Notes: a model not told the origin generated them from the sequence alone. A stretch of 64,000 nt of DNA from Macrocystis pyrifera (GCA_031763025.1 JASSKH010000006.1:14659479-14723478), one strand, 5' to 3'; positions 1 through 11,498 are shown, counted from the first letter of the stretch. Made by a program: numbers and translations.

Positions 1-76
1 TCTGCCTGGCACCGCCGAGGTATAACCGTTTACTCCCGAGGATTTGCTAGCACCGTCAGGCCTTTTGAGGTAGGGG

Positions 77-233
77 TTAGTGGTGGAGGTGGCGTCGTCG
101 GCAGCAGGGCGGCTTAGGCTTCGGGTCCTGTTCCTGGGCGGACAAGTGAAACTGGCTGAACAGGAGGTTCTCGTCAAGATTGCACATCATCCACATCTCC
201 TCTTTCACGGGGAGGCTGGGGCCGTCGGGGAAC
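77..233 (-). CDS. Candidate C-terminal exon of an unidentified gene
   Basis: Read on the minus strand, a CAG acceptor (bases 234-236) is followed by one base that completes a split codon and then 51 open codons ending in TAA at 77-79. The peptide is rich in Met, Leu and acidic residues (for example KEEMWMMCNLDENLLFSQF) and ends in a Pro/Lys/Cys/Arg/His-rich tail. Its composition looks coding and differs from the surrounding simple repeats. I do not recognise the family. No upstream exon could be matched in the following 10 kb of repeats, so the rest of the gene may lie far upstream behind a long intron. It could instead be a chance open stretch. Confidence 0.42.
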
Positions 234-361
234 CTGATCGATAAAAAAAAAACGGAGAAAATTATGAATAGCAGCCCAACACGAGGGCCACTGTTACCAA
301 TCGGAAATAATCTGCAGCGGGGCTTGCGGGAGAATGATGCTTACCTCCAGCAGACGGGATC

Positions 362-705
362 CAATTACATTCCATCCATCTCATCCCGTTATATTCCCTC
401 TAATTCCATCCAATCCCATCCCGTTCCGTCTCATCCACGATGCCATCCCATCCCATCCCATCCCATCCCACCTTATCCCATCCATTCCATCCCGTTCCGT
501 CTCATTCGATTCCAAGCCATGTCATTCCATTCCATTCCATTCCATCCCATTCCATCCCATCCCATTCCATCCCATTCCATCCCATCCCATCCCATCCCCA
601 TCCCACCCCCATCCCATCCCATCTCCATCCCACCCCCATCCCATCCCCATCCCATCCGATACCATCCCATATCATCCCATGCCACCCCATCCCATCATAT
701 TCCGT
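362..705. repeat. Pentanucleotide satellite (CCATC/CCATT)n
   Basis: About 340 bases of tandem CCATC, with CCATT, CCGTT and CCACC variants. It keeps several reading frames open on both strands, giving low-complexity Pro/His/Ser or Met/Gly/Trp peptides that are not genes. Confidence 0.93.
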
Positions 706-2790
706 AACAACGTACTTCACACTTTTGGGACCTAGGTGTAGTGACCCAAGAAGCGACTCGTCCGCTCTCACCAAGCCTTTATTGCGGGGGGGCATCCTAA
801 TGCATAACGATACATAGTAATACATACCAGGTGGTAGTACATGGTAATGCATAGTTAATACATACCAGGCAGCATTAATAATCAGGACCCGCGATGGACC
901 CGCACCCCATGTATCCCCCTACTATTCATATTACGGGTGGCCATAGTAAATAGCTGGTAAACAGGACCATATATTGTAGGTAAAAAGGGCGAATATATAG
1001 GTTTTTGTGTGGACCTTAGGTCCTATTTACTATGGTCCCCCGTAATAGTAAGCTTATCCACCACACTTTGTTTTTGATTACCATGTATCATGTATATGTT
1101 CTGCCGTATATGAAAAGGCGTGTGCAGCAGGACAACGCATCACAAGCCGCGTGCATGGTTTTCCACATGCGAGTACTTCAGTCCCTTACATTGCACTTCG
1201 GACACCCACCCACCCACTCCACGCTAACCCACCCTGGCAGTGTGAGGGTCTGTTCGTCTGTTTGCTTGCCTTCTTCCTGTGGTCAAGGCTGTAACCGCCA
1301 TTATCAAGGGGCCAAGACCACAAATAATTCAAGCAAAACACCAACTTTTCCACATCAACAGCAGCACCATTCACAACACCAACACAACACCAACATCGCT
1401 GCGTTTACTATACTTGGTGTGCCGACAAGCGTCCTTCGTGGTACTCGCTTCCTTAGACTCGACTACTACTGCTACTATTTCGGAGGGCCGTATTAATACC
1501 TAGCAATACATAGTAAAGCATAGCAATCAGAATTCGCGATGGACTCAGAAACCATGTATTCTCCTACAGTATGTTTTCACACCATATTTACTATATTATT
1601 AACACTCAATACTACTGTATGCCCCACCGGAATACTAATACTTCGTCGTGCTGTGTATAACAAAAAATACTGATGAACTCACTGCTCATCTCCCCATGGG
1701 CTGGCAGCAATCTCCTCCGCCCCATCTCGCTTCCAGTTGACGTTACCGCGTCCCCTGTCCCCGCTTTCCCTGGAAACGCCCCCGGCTGCTGCAACTCCTC
1801 CTCGGGCATGCAGGGGGGCGCGGGGAGGGGTCGGGACCTCGGGGCAGCAGTCCCATCGCAGCACTGAGAGTTTCATCTCGCGCGGCACCTCTGCAGTGCG
1901 GTCGTTCGCCGGTCTGGCATCCTCGAGATACACGCAAGCCTGCGCCAAAACAAACGCAAACGACAGCAAGGGACGACTGTAAAAAAAAAACTGCACGCTA
2001 TTAACAAGTACACTCGTAGCTGCTGCTACTGCTGTCCACTTCGCTGCATGAGAGCCTCTTGCATAACAGAGAAATGGATTCATGTGCATCAATTAATACA
2101 ACAGTTTTGTTTCAGCCAGACGAAATAAATATTATATCTGACATCACGCTTTCTTTACCTACGAGAAGCGAACTGCATGATAGCGTTGAAAAAGTCAAAC
2201 GCTTACGTAAGCCTGCACCAAAATCAAACTTCAGGGCATCGATTGGCATTCCTGCCAGTGACTGCCTTACCGAGGTTCCTCCTCGAAACCAAAAACCATC
2301 ACACCAACAGGAGACCACGGGACCCCTTGACCGACCGCCCCCCCCCCACATATTCACCCTTTTTCTGCCGCAAAAAAACAGGGCTTACCATGGACCGGTG
2401 GTTCGGGTCGGGCCGAGCCGAGCGGGGCAGGGTCGATCTGTAATATTGTGACGGGCCGGGCCGGACCAGGCCAGGCCGAGATGAGTTTCGACGAAAATCC
2501 CCGATCTCACTGCTGGTGTTTTTTTTTTTCTTTCTTCATTTTTTCGAGTAGATCGGTCCCAAAAAACGCCGGTGCAGACCTTAAAAAGGAGTCCATACAC
2601 CAAGAGGCCTTGCCTCGCCGTGAACGACCGATGTCCTACGGTATCGCAAGCAACAGCATCTTTGCTCGAAAGCAGTGCAATCCTATGCTGATTGCCTTCG
2701 GGCTTCGCCCGACGCAGGTGTGCCTTAAAAAAAATGGCCGCCATCTGCTGCGCCGACGTGGTGGGCTGCATGTAAACCCCACTTCCAACC
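706..2790. other. Gene-free repeat-derived stretch
   Basis: No exon could be supported. It holds one MITE (931-1045) and, around 800-905 and 1485-1570, decayed fragments with words related to that MITE (ATGCATAGTTAATACATACC, GCGATGGAC). Near 2395-2480 is a GGGCCGG-rich, partly palindromic patch. Short open frames here have no family resemblance or splice context. Confidence 0.5.
931..1045 (+). mobile_element. MITE family 1, copy 1
   Basis: Terminal inverted repeats TTACGGGTGGCCATAGTAAA and, at the other end, the complement of TTACGGGGGACCATAGTAAA. They enclose the family core TAAAAAGGGCGAATATATAGG then TTTTTGTG. It has no coding capacity. See the copy at 41783 for proof of the TA target site. 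Confidence 0.85.
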
Positions 2791-3310
2791 TAACGCTATG
2801 GCCAATTCTTACGCCGTCGGGTTCGCAGTCAGTTGAAAACGTCCCTTTGAGCACGTTCGCAACAGCCTTTGCCCCGGAAACGTTGAAAATTGATCTTTCT
2901 CGCCTCAGAATGTGTTGGAGTTCTCTCCAAGATCTATCTGGAGGTATTTGCGGCTTCTCCACGGGCCCGGTTGCAAGAGATCACCGTCGGCACTTTTTCA
3001 ATCCGAATAACGTGAATATCAATGCGATCGGGGACCGGATTTAAAAATACGTGAATATCACTGCGATCGAGCGGTTGGATCGTGTTTGACACAGTTTGAT
3101 CGTAAACGTGCGGACGGAAATTTCCTGTATCTGGGTGCCTGGAGAAGCAGGAAACACCCCCAGATAGATCTTGGAGAAATATCCGACATATTTTTGAGCC
3201 GCGAAAGACCAGTTTCCAACATTTCCGGGGCAAAAGCTCATGCGAACGTGCTGAAAGTTTTTTTCAACTGACTGCAAATCCGACGGCATAAGAAGTGGCC
3301 TAAAACTCTA
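2791..3310. mobile_element. Foldback element with arms of about 175 bp
   Basis: The left arm (about 2800-2975) reappears inverted at about 3125-3300. ACGCCGTCGGGTTCGCAGTC at 2811 pairs with the complement of TGCAAATCCGACGGCAT near 3273. GATCTATCTGGAGGT near 2931 pairs with CCCCCAGATAGATC near 3158. The loop is about 150 bp and non-coding. The ends carry GGCC. Arms differ by scattered substitutions, so insertion is not recent. Confidence 0.72.
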
Positions 3311-3334
3311 ACCCCTGACAGGCTGGGGAAAAAA

Positions 3335-3790
3335 ACGGACCAAGATGATGCAACGAGGAGTTACAGTAGTGTGGTAGTGTGGTTCGGTCGAAGCTGGGTC
3401 AGTTTTGAAAGCTACTGTGGAAATTTCTCCGAAAAAAAGATGATGTCGTGAGGAGTTAGTGTGGACTATCAACCATTTGGTCGAAGCTGGGCCAAGTCGT
3501 AAACGCTGCTGTTTGGAATTTCTCGGGAAATGATGATGTAATAATGAATATTTAGTGTGGACGACCAACAATTTGGTCGAACCTGGGTCAAGCCGTGAAC
3601 GGTACTGTTTGGAAAATTCTCGGAGAATGATAATGTAATGAGGAGATAAAGGGGGCAATCAACCGTAGGTCGAAGCTAGGCCACGTCGTAAACACTACCA
3701 TTTGGAAATTTTTCGGAGAATGATGATGTCATGAGGAGATCGTGTGGACGATCAACCATTTGGTCGAAGCTGGGTCGAGTCGTAATTGCG
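3335..3790. repeat. Diverged 90 bp tandem repeat, about five units
   Basis: The motif GTGTGGACGATCAACCATTT then GGTCGAAGCTGGGTC recurs about every 90 bp (near 3375, 3460, 3550, 3645 and 3745). Each time it is followed by a TTTGGAAATTTCTCGGAGAA-like stretch and ATGATGATGT. Units have diverged by roughly 15-25 percent by eye. Confidence 0.75.
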
Positions 3791-4989
3791 ACGTACTACT
3801 ACTGTAGGGTGTTTACGGTATGCCTGGTAGTCCAATTTGACTGGGTTATAAAAAATATTTGAAACCAACAAACACGAGAAGAAGCTGGTTGGCTATACAG
3901 GTGAATCCGGAGGCCCTACTAGCAAATCAGAAATTGCTCCGTTTGCTAAACCCACCCACAGAGTAACTCAACTAAAAAATGATTACATCAGGTCAAAAAC
4001 GACATTTTGGACACCTGTTCTCAAGGCAACTATTTTTTCGAGGGTTGGGATTTGCTTTCATGCTATTATATCACACTCTGTTCCTAAGTAACGGGGTCAA
4101 TTCGACTATAATTGTATACAAACGGCCCTTGTGTTTACAGGGATAAATTGGTACTAACAGAAAACAGACCACGCAAAAAAACCCGTACCGATTGATTGAT
4201 CTGCCCGATGCGTGGAAGGTTTCCGACGCGCTGACCCACGGCCCTCACTCACTACAGGCGGAGTAGCTGACGAGACAACATCGCCCGCGCCCGATTGGCA
4301 GGGGGGACCCCAGAACAAACGTTCAGCATCCGTTATCATACGACACGTTTGAAATACAATTCGCACGCCTCAACTACTGTAGGTCTGTAAAAGTACCGAT
4401 TTCCCTCCCTGCTTTGTGGGATCCATCGTAGTCGTCCGCTTCATTTTTTCCCTATTCGTACAGCTGCTGACTTCAAGTACGGGCAGTACTAGGGCTGTGA
4501 GTTGCCTGGACTTTGACGGCTACTCATAAGTCAGGTGGCAAAAAGTATGCCAACTAACTGACTTAATATGTATACGCCCTGGCCACAAAAAGCGCCAACT
4601 TACGAAGACGCAGCACTCAGTAAACAACCGCACGCAACTACTGTAATTGTACTATCTACCGCTGCTGTAGTAGCTGCGTACGCCAACCAAGTACCAGGCA
4701 CCAGTAACTCTTTGCGGGTCAGCTCAGGTCGGGTCACCCTTACCCCTTACTCTACCCTACCCTACCTTACCCGACCCGACCCGACCCGACCCGACCCGAC
4801 CCGACGCGAACCGCGAGATTCGACCCGATCCGTGAAGATTCCTGCTACAGGAGTCCCTATTTCAGAACTACATGTTTTTTTTTCCCAGGAAAATTATTTG
4901 TTAATTGCTCTTTACAACGGCGACCCAAAAAATTAACGAATACGACGTAGCCCAGAACGAATATTCAAGATTCCAGTTGCGACAGGGGC
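3791..4989. other. Gene-free stretch with (ACCCG)n
   Basis: No exon was recognised. A short (ACCCG)n tract lies at about 4769-4806, downstream of related GGGTC words. A comparable ACCCG/CGGGT patch occurs at 51350-51445. The remainder is unique-looking, AT-leaning sequence. Confidence 0.45.
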
Positions 4990-6255
4990 GAGGTGTGTCG
5001 TATTCGTATCCATAGTTGGAAACAGACGGGACCGCATCACCACACCAACATAGCATAGGGCTGTTCGTCGCGATTCCCGTCTCGACGACTCCCCGTGGCC
5101 GATGCACGGTGTTTGTATATGGCCAAGAGGCATGTCTCTCCGAGCTGCTGCGAATCTGCAAGATCGCTCGTCCCAGCTGCGCTCCCGAAAAAAAGAAATA
5201 GGGGACCCCGCGTCTCCGCCCAGCCAAATTGGACTGCTACGCTCCCCAAGACATACGGGCTCGCTGCCTCGGTATTGGCCTGCAAAATTCGAAGCTTCCA
5301 TCCCTGACTCGTCCTACCAGAAGCGAGCGGTCTCGGGGCGCTTTGATCGTAAACAAAAACTACTGCTGTACTGCTGTTAAAAAAGCTATCAAAATAATAC
5401 CAGGTACCTGGTATCAGCCAATATATTCCTCGTGGATCGTGGTGCAAAGGCAACGCAGATACCTGGTACCATGTATATATTTAGGCACATCTTTTGCTCG
5501 AACTAGGGAGGAAGGATGCACGTGCGGATCGGCAGGGCCACTGCTGTACTCTACTGTTAAGGTAGGGTTCGAGGCGAGCAATTCGCGAGGCTATTCATGG
5601 TGGTCTCACTCCTCGGACGTGAAGCTGGCGTCCGTGGTGATATACCAAGAGAGATGTATACCCCCGAACACCAACAAACCAGACCGAGGGCCCACTTTGA
5701 GACACGAGCGACTACACCCACCCCAAGGCACCCGACGACAAGCTGCAGCCTCTCAAGTGGTCCATCTGACCTTGAGAAACGGCCTCAAGCCGCCGCAGGA
5801 GCGGACAAGCCTCCAGCAGCGAGGTGTCAGCCGCGAGTGTTCGGTAGGCTACAATCGACGTGCCGCGAGTCCACTCGCTTCTGGCATTAATAGCAACGAG
5901 TATAGGGCACGCGGCAACACCAGCAATGTCCATGACGACACCAGCGATGAAAGCTTCCAAATGGAAAATCAATACCGAGGCAACGAGTCCGTTGTATCTT
6001 GGGGTGTGTAGCTGTCCAATTTTGTCTGGGCGGACACCCGGGGTCCTCCCCTATTTTTTTTCCCCTTGAGAGCGCAGCTGGGACAAGCGATTTTGCAGAT
6101 TTACATCAGCTCGGAGACATGCCTCGAGGCCAGACCCAAGCACCGTGCTTCGGCGTCAAGGGGTCAGTCGAGACGGGAATGGCGACAAACAACCCCTTAT
6201 GTTGGTGTGGTGATGCGGTACCGTCTGTTCCCAATAGATACGACCAAGGGTATCA
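4990..6255. mobile_element. Large foldback element, arms about 300 bp
   Basis: The left arm (about 4995-5310) and right arm (about 5945-6250) are inverted copies. GCTGCCTCGGTATTGG near 5267 pairs with the complement of ATCAATACCGAGGCAAC near 5968. The Gly/Pro-rich GGGGACCCCGCGTCTCCGCC patch near 5202 pairs with GGCGGACACCCGGGGTCC near 6030. The loop of about 630 bp includes a long open frame in the plus direction, but that frame starts inside the left arm and matches no family I know, so I do not call a gene. The element looks like a non-autonomous long-TIR DNA element. Confidence 0.72.
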
Positions 6256-6261
6256 TAGATA

Positions 6262-6545
6262 AGGTGCGTACTTAGGTATACCCGGGTAAAATACCCGGGT
6301 ATATACCCGGACCCGGCGCTTAGGTACGTTGGGTACGGACCACGATACCTTACCTAAGTTTTAGGTACAATAGGTGCGCCGCTCCAATACTTGGCCGGGT
6401 ATCGGGTATATACCCGTCGAAGAAATACCCGGGCTTAGGTGCGAACCTGAGGACCTCAGTACCTGACCTCAGTTTTAGGTACGCTAGGTACGGACTTCGA
6501 TACCTTACCTAAGTTTTAGGTACGGTACGTACGTTGCTCCAATAC
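6262..6545. repeat. TAGGTAC/ACCCGGGTA repeat, block 1
   Basis: Dense repetition of ACCCGGGTA, CTTAGGTACG and GATACCTTACCTAAGTTT on both strands, so the block can fold on itself. A second diverged block lies at 7795-8190. No reading frame. Confidence 0.65.
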
Positions 6546-6561
6546 ACCCGGGTATAGGTAT

Positions 6562-7033
6562 AGCCGGCGTCCCCGGTGGCTTGGTGTGGCTTGGTAGCTG
6601 CTCCGCGTGCCTACAATCACGGGGGACCCTAGTAAACGAAATAGGACCAACTACTGTTCGTAAAAATAGGTAAATATATAGGTTTTGGTGTACAGCGTAG
6701 GTCCTACTAACTATGGTCCCCCGTAATAAGATCACTTTCGCGGATACGAGTCTCACCGAGTGCATACGTACTCGTAGGGACTTCTTCTTGCATAAAAAAT
6801 GATTATTAATACGTAGTGGAAAATGGGAGAGCGTGAGTGAGCAAACTCCGATGAATATCGACGAGCAGTGGGAATGCTAAACCCTATGCGGATAAAAATG
6901 CGGACGAAAATGAAGGCACCTACCGGGGGGAAGAAGGAACGACACCTGTGACCACGGTTTTGTTCAGAAGATCGCTGAGGGCAAAACCTCCCACGTATTA
7001 AGCTGGAAAGTAAAAGTGATGATAAGAAAAAAG
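6562..7033 (+). mobile_element. tRNA-derived SINE, copy 1 (interrupted)
   Basis: It starts AGCCGGCGTCCCCGGTGGCT, with an A-box-like TGGCTTGGTAG and a B-box-like region ending in CGAGTCTCACCGAGTGCA. The family body follows: TTCTTGCATAAAAAATGATT, CGACGAGCAGTGGGAATGCT, ACGACACCTGTGACCACGG and the tail GGAAAGTAAAAGTGATGAT. A MITE (6615-6727) has landed inside the tRNA-like head, splitting it between the A and B boxes. This copy therefore predates the MITE insertion. Confidence 0.85.
6615..6727 (+). mobile_element. MITE family 1, copy 2 (nested in SINE)
   Basis: TIRs TCACGGGGGACCCTAGTAAA and the complement of TTACGGGGGACCATAGTTAG enclose AAAAATAGGTAAATATATAG. It sits in the SINE head between GTGCCTAC and AGATCA. 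These are contiguous in the uninterrupted copy at 8356, apart from a few bases. Confidence 0.85.
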
Positions 7034-7578
7034 GTACACCCATAAAAAAAAGGGTATAGGTACAAGCTTAAAGTATCTCACCCAAAATGTGTACGTACGT
7101 AATACGAAGTACCTATGACGACGTCATCGGCGAGAAAAAGCAATTTAAAAATTAAAATAGCAAATCAGGCATGCGGTCTCCCCACCACACACCCCCAGGA
7201 CATATGCCACCTGTAACACACGACACACACCCAAGGCACCTGTCGCCTATTACATCAATAGACGTGCCCAATCCCAGGGATAGAGTAGGGGCGTGGACAA
7301 CGAGCGAAACCACTGGTGGAGACCACGAGGGTCAAGCTTCACCGAGCGAGGGAGTCAGCACACAGGACACACTGCCGAGCCAGTCCTCACAAACAACTCT
7401 GGCATTTAATGCCGCTCCATCGCCGTAGCCCTTGGGGTACATGTACATAGAGTGTACATACAGGGTGGTATTGTAGTGGGCTCTCACCCACCAAAAACAG
7501 TACCAGCATGGCGTTTCACTTCAGAGAAAATTGGCGTATTTTTTAAGATGTGCGTGAGATGAAACATACTACTAATAC

Positions 7579-7693
7579 TACCGGGGAACATGGTCAGGAC
7601 CAAGCATTCTTCGTAATATTAAAAATACTATCTGTAACATACACAGGTTGTCACGCACGTATATGATGGATCCTGATTACTGGTCCCTCGTAA
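7579..7693. mobile_element. MITE family 1, decayed copy
   Basis: The ends resemble the family TIR (CCGGGGAACATGG and CTGGTCCCTCGTAATA), and the length fits, but the core is almost unrecognisable. Confidence 0.45.
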
Positions 7694-7794
7694 TAGCAGC
7701 ATATATTGGCAGGCAGTCAGTAGACAGCTGCTGCCAGTAGATCACCACTGCCAGCACATGCTGTTCTAGTGCCCAGCGCCACCAATTGGGCGTT

Positions 7795-8190
7795 TTTTGT
7801 ACGGGTGTCTACCCGAGTACTTACCCGGGTACATACCGGTACCCGCACTCAAGTACGGCCTCGAACACCTTACCTAAACATTAGGTACGTTAGGCACAGC
7901 CATTAATACTTACCCGAGTAGGGGGTATACCCGTTGACTAAGTATCCGGGTTTAGGTACGAGCCTGGGGACGACTTCAATGCTTTACTCAAGTGAACGTA
8001 CGTTCGGTACTGATCCCGATACCGTACCTAAGTGTTGGGTACGTTACGCATGAATACATCTACGGCCGTCGCTGCTGTACCTACTTCTCTTATTTGAAGC
8101 ATTAAAGCATTAGGTACGACTTCGAAAACTTACCCGGGAATAAATATACCTTACCTAACACAACTACGACATACCCGGTACCTGGTACGA
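7795..8190. repeat. TAGGTAC/ACCCGGGTA repeat, block 2
   Basis: Repeated CTTACCCGGGTA, TTAGGTACGTTAGG and GATACCGTACCTAAGT words, related to block 1 but more diverged. Confidence 0.6.
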
Positions 8191-8355
8191 CATATGTGAA
8201 CGTGCGTCGTCTCTGCCGGACCTGGAAATTTGAATCTCCGTTCTGGGCTACTCGTACATACTGGTATTCACTATTTTTCGGTCGCCATCGTGAAAAACAA
8301 TTACCTGGTACAGATTAACAAACAATTTTCCACTAACGTAACTAAAAATAACTAT

Positions 8356-8697
8356 AGCCGGCGTCCCCGGTGGCTTGGTAGGTGGTCCGCGTGCCTATCA
8401 AGATCAATTTCGTGGGTTCAAGTCTCACCGAGTGCATGCTCGTAGGGACTTTTTCTTGCATAAAAAATTGATTAATTAGCGGAAAGCGCGAGAGCGTGAG
8501 TTAGCTACATGTCGACGAGCAGTGGGAAAGCTGAACCCTATGCGCGACAAAAAATAAAGGCACGTACCGGGGGGGAGAAGGGACGACACCTGTGACCACG
8601 GCTTGTCCAGAAGATCGCTGAGGGTAAAACCTCCTACGAGTTAGGCTGGAAAGTAAAAGTGATGATTAAACAAAAATAAAAATAAAAATAATAATAG
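8356..8697 (+). mobile_element. tRNA-derived SINE, copy 2 (complete)
   Basis: The cleanest copy. The tRNA-like head AGCCGGCGTCCCCGGTGGCT then TGGTAGGTGGTCCGCG is followed by the B box GGGTTCAAGTCTCACCGAG. A body of about 250 bp shared with copies 1, 3, 4 and 5 follows, then the tail AAAGTAAAAGTGATGATTAA into an A-rich (AAAAAT)n end. The head looks Leu/Ser-like; I cannot decide which tRNA from sequence alone. Confidence 0.9.
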
Positions 8698-8921
8698 TTG
8701 TCTGCGACTTATATTCAATAATCAACCAACTCACAGCTCTGACGGATACGGAAACAAAATCGTCACACGGGTGGCGTCCCATCCCCCGGCGCATCGGCCA
8801 ACATTGGCGCTATTGTAAGCGTGCAGTTGCCTCAGCATCCCCCGCCGCCAGTACCCACCCAGTCAGAAGGAAGTGCGGGTGTTTTTGAATTTGTTTTACG
8901 TGTGCTGCGGCAGAGGTTGTA

Positions 8922-9036
8922 TTACGGGGGAGCATAGTAGTAGTGCTGTAGTGATCAGATCAGAACCCATCACATACACAAAAACCTATAGATTCCGGCA
9001 TCTTCACTATTAATAGGCATAATTGGTCCTGATTAT
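8922..9036 (-). mobile_element. MITE family 1, degenerate copy
   Basis: One good end, TTACGGGGGAGCATAGTAG, and a core ACACAAAAACCTATAG in reverse orientation. The far end (ATTGGTCCTGATTATG) is poorly kept. Confidence 0.5.
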
Positions 9037-10270
9037 GTTCGCCTTCTGAGGCTCCTCGCCGGTATACGCCCCCCCCACACTCATTTAAAGAGAAAATGGA
9101 CGCTTAAATTCAAAATACCGAAGAAAAAAAAAGTATACCACGCCCATTCCAAGTAGTATGTGGAAAAAAAAAAATGGATACAGCAATTGTCTACGTAGGG
9201 GACCTACCGCAGATACCGCAAAGAGCCTGTTGACGCATTTTGTACCGCATTGTACATAAACATATACTCGAGTCGTAAGTCCAAGTAATGCATCCCCAAT
9301 TTTCCCAAAAACGGTTGTGAGTGCGGGTCTAAAGTCTTAAGGGGGTAACCCCTCTAGAACCGCAGTCTCGTTTTAGTGACAAACTACTTGGAATTAGACT
9401 GGATTGTCCCCAACACGAGACTGTGGCTTTAAAAGCACAGGGGTGCCACCGTATTTCAAAGCTCGTTTTTTTTTTCAGAAATGGAAGGTTAAGGTTGCCA
9501 ATGCCGAACACAGTATATTATTCGGAAAGCGGCCGGTCGAGAGCCTTCCGAAAATATATGGTTCATGTTCCATTTCAGCACCCTTGCCGTTGTCGAGAAA
9601 ACTATAACAAAACCGCTCAAAAAACGATCGCACCTGTGATATGTGCGAAGTCAACGCTCTCAAGGTACTGTTCGAGATATAGCGTGAATAAAAAAAAAAG
9701 GGATCAACGACAATAAGGCATACCGGTATGCCATATTGGGCAGTTTCTCCGCTCAGGAACCTCGTCAGCCGAAACGTTTTTGAATGGCCAAAAACTGCTA
9801 CTCTATCGTAGGACGCGGCTTGTTTTCCCTGCTGGTGCTCAAGGGGAGCGGCGGGGATAATCGACCTCGCAGAGGTTGCACTCGTCGGGTACATATCATA
9901 GATCACCGATCCTCACTTAAAACCATCTAGATACTTCAGGGCAGACACTGGTCTGGTCTGGTCTGGTCTGTGTCATCCCTACTAATAGCTAATGTTGACG
10001 GGTGGAAGCCGTACATGTATACCTGGTACCATACAAGGTGATCTGCATGACCTATCATACAGCAGTGTCACACGTTTCCTGAGTTGAATCTGTATCATAC
10101 GTAGAAGATCTTGCACAATGTAACATAACGGCAGCTTCTGCCGGACGCGCGTGAAATCTTTTCAGCACCGGGGACGACTAAAACTTTGCCAGCGAGGGCC
10201 GGCGTTCCGCGACGGCGAGCCTGACCCAGCACGTGTGCTACGATGAGGGTAGCACTTCTTGGCAGTTTCG
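9037..10270. other. Gene-free stretch
   Basis: No exon could be supported. Open frames at 9475-9906 and 10095-10292 (minus) lack family resemblance and convincing splice junctions. A short (GGTCT)n run lies near 9953-9970 and an ACCTGGTACC word at about 10021. Confidence 0.4.
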
Positions 10271-11467
10271 CAGACCTCGGACAACATAACACTCGGATAA
10301 CACTTATCTACGTTAATGGGCCTAACACAGGAACGTGGTAACGTACTAGCGTAGTGGAGGAGCGATCACGGCGACGCGGTAACACGGTGCTAACTGGAAA
10401 CCCACGAACGTGCACGCGCCTTAACGTTATATTGCTGGTCGGCCTCGTCCAGCTCTGGTACAATAACATGATGTTATACCGTGATCAGTCCTTGAACTAA
10501 TACTGTTATAACAAAGCAGTGTTAGGCTTTTACAAACACATACGTTATGACTCCAACATGCCCAGATCGATATCCGAATATTTACTAACACCATGACATA
10601 ATAATGTTACTGTCGACGCAGCGCTAGACATAACACACAAACATAGTGTTACCCTTACGAGGAGTGTTATACGCAACACCCTAACATAACGTTACCATGT
10701 TCGTCAGCACTACCAACACATAACATTGTGATACTACAGATGGCACACCAACGTAACATAACGCAGTGGCCAGCACTACTAAACAGTACGTTATCTGGAC
10801 CCCCCATCTGATTGCCTTAGGCTCCGATAACGCAACACTTAACGTACGTTAGATACGTTACAGTCTTTGCCGGCCCATACGTCACATTATGTTAGGATGT
10901 TAGCCTAAATGTCGAAGTCTTTGTAACACTATGTTACGGTGTTACCTGCCGTTAAAGGTCTTATGGTAACATTCCGTTACCGTGCTACCATAAAAATCAA
11001 TCCGGGTCTAACATCATGTTACTGAGCTACCGTTAGGGCCGAAGTCGTTCTAACCTAATGTTACTACGTTACCCTTTGGATCTTGCCGAGATCTATTAAT
11101 AACATGTGAAACCCGTGTTAGCGGTAAAGCGGCGTGTGGGAGCATAACGTAGGTATGTTGTACAATTTTGCCGACATCCCAGTAGGGGATACCTACAAAA
11201 ATATCCTCGGGGGGAGGACAGCATGGCATCCCCGGTGAAAAAACGCCTCCATATTTTAAAACCCCCCCAAACAGGGGATATTTATGAGGATCTCCGCGAA
11301 AAAAAACGCCTCATTTTTTTTTTGGAAATCCCGCCAGTACGCTATCCATCTATAACACAGTACGTTATCCATCTATAACGTAATATGCACACTCGCCCGT
11401 ACGAGTTAACACGGCAGTTACATATTGATGTTAGATTGGGGGTGTACGTTATCTGCCAACTTGTGTC

Positions 11468-11469
<2 letters not shown>

Positions 11470-11498
<29 letters not shown>

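Larger units (their letters stand above)
7034..8355. other. Gene-free stretch with decayed MITE and TAGGTAC block
   Basis: Contains an old MITE-1 relative at about 7579-7693 (TACCGGGGAACATGGTC at one end, GGTCCCTCGTAATAG at the other). At 7795-8190 lies the second TAGGTAC/ACCCGGGTA block. An 85-codon open frame at 7171-7428 is His/Pro/Thr/Ser-rich and is not supported as a gene. Confidence 0.5.

Noticed and set aside
180-852. Several overlapping long open frames on both strands
   Set aside because: They are produced by the (CCATC)n satellite; the peptides are Pro/His/Ser or Gly/Met/Trp repeats with no domain.
5229-6011. 260-codon open frame inside the large foldback
   Set aside because: It begins within the left inverted arm, has no family resemblance, and its frame is partly fixed by the arm sequence.
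9475-9906. 143-codon minus-strand frame
   Set aside because: No family match or splice context, and a composition typical of noncoding AT/GC mix; a chance frame cannot be excluded.
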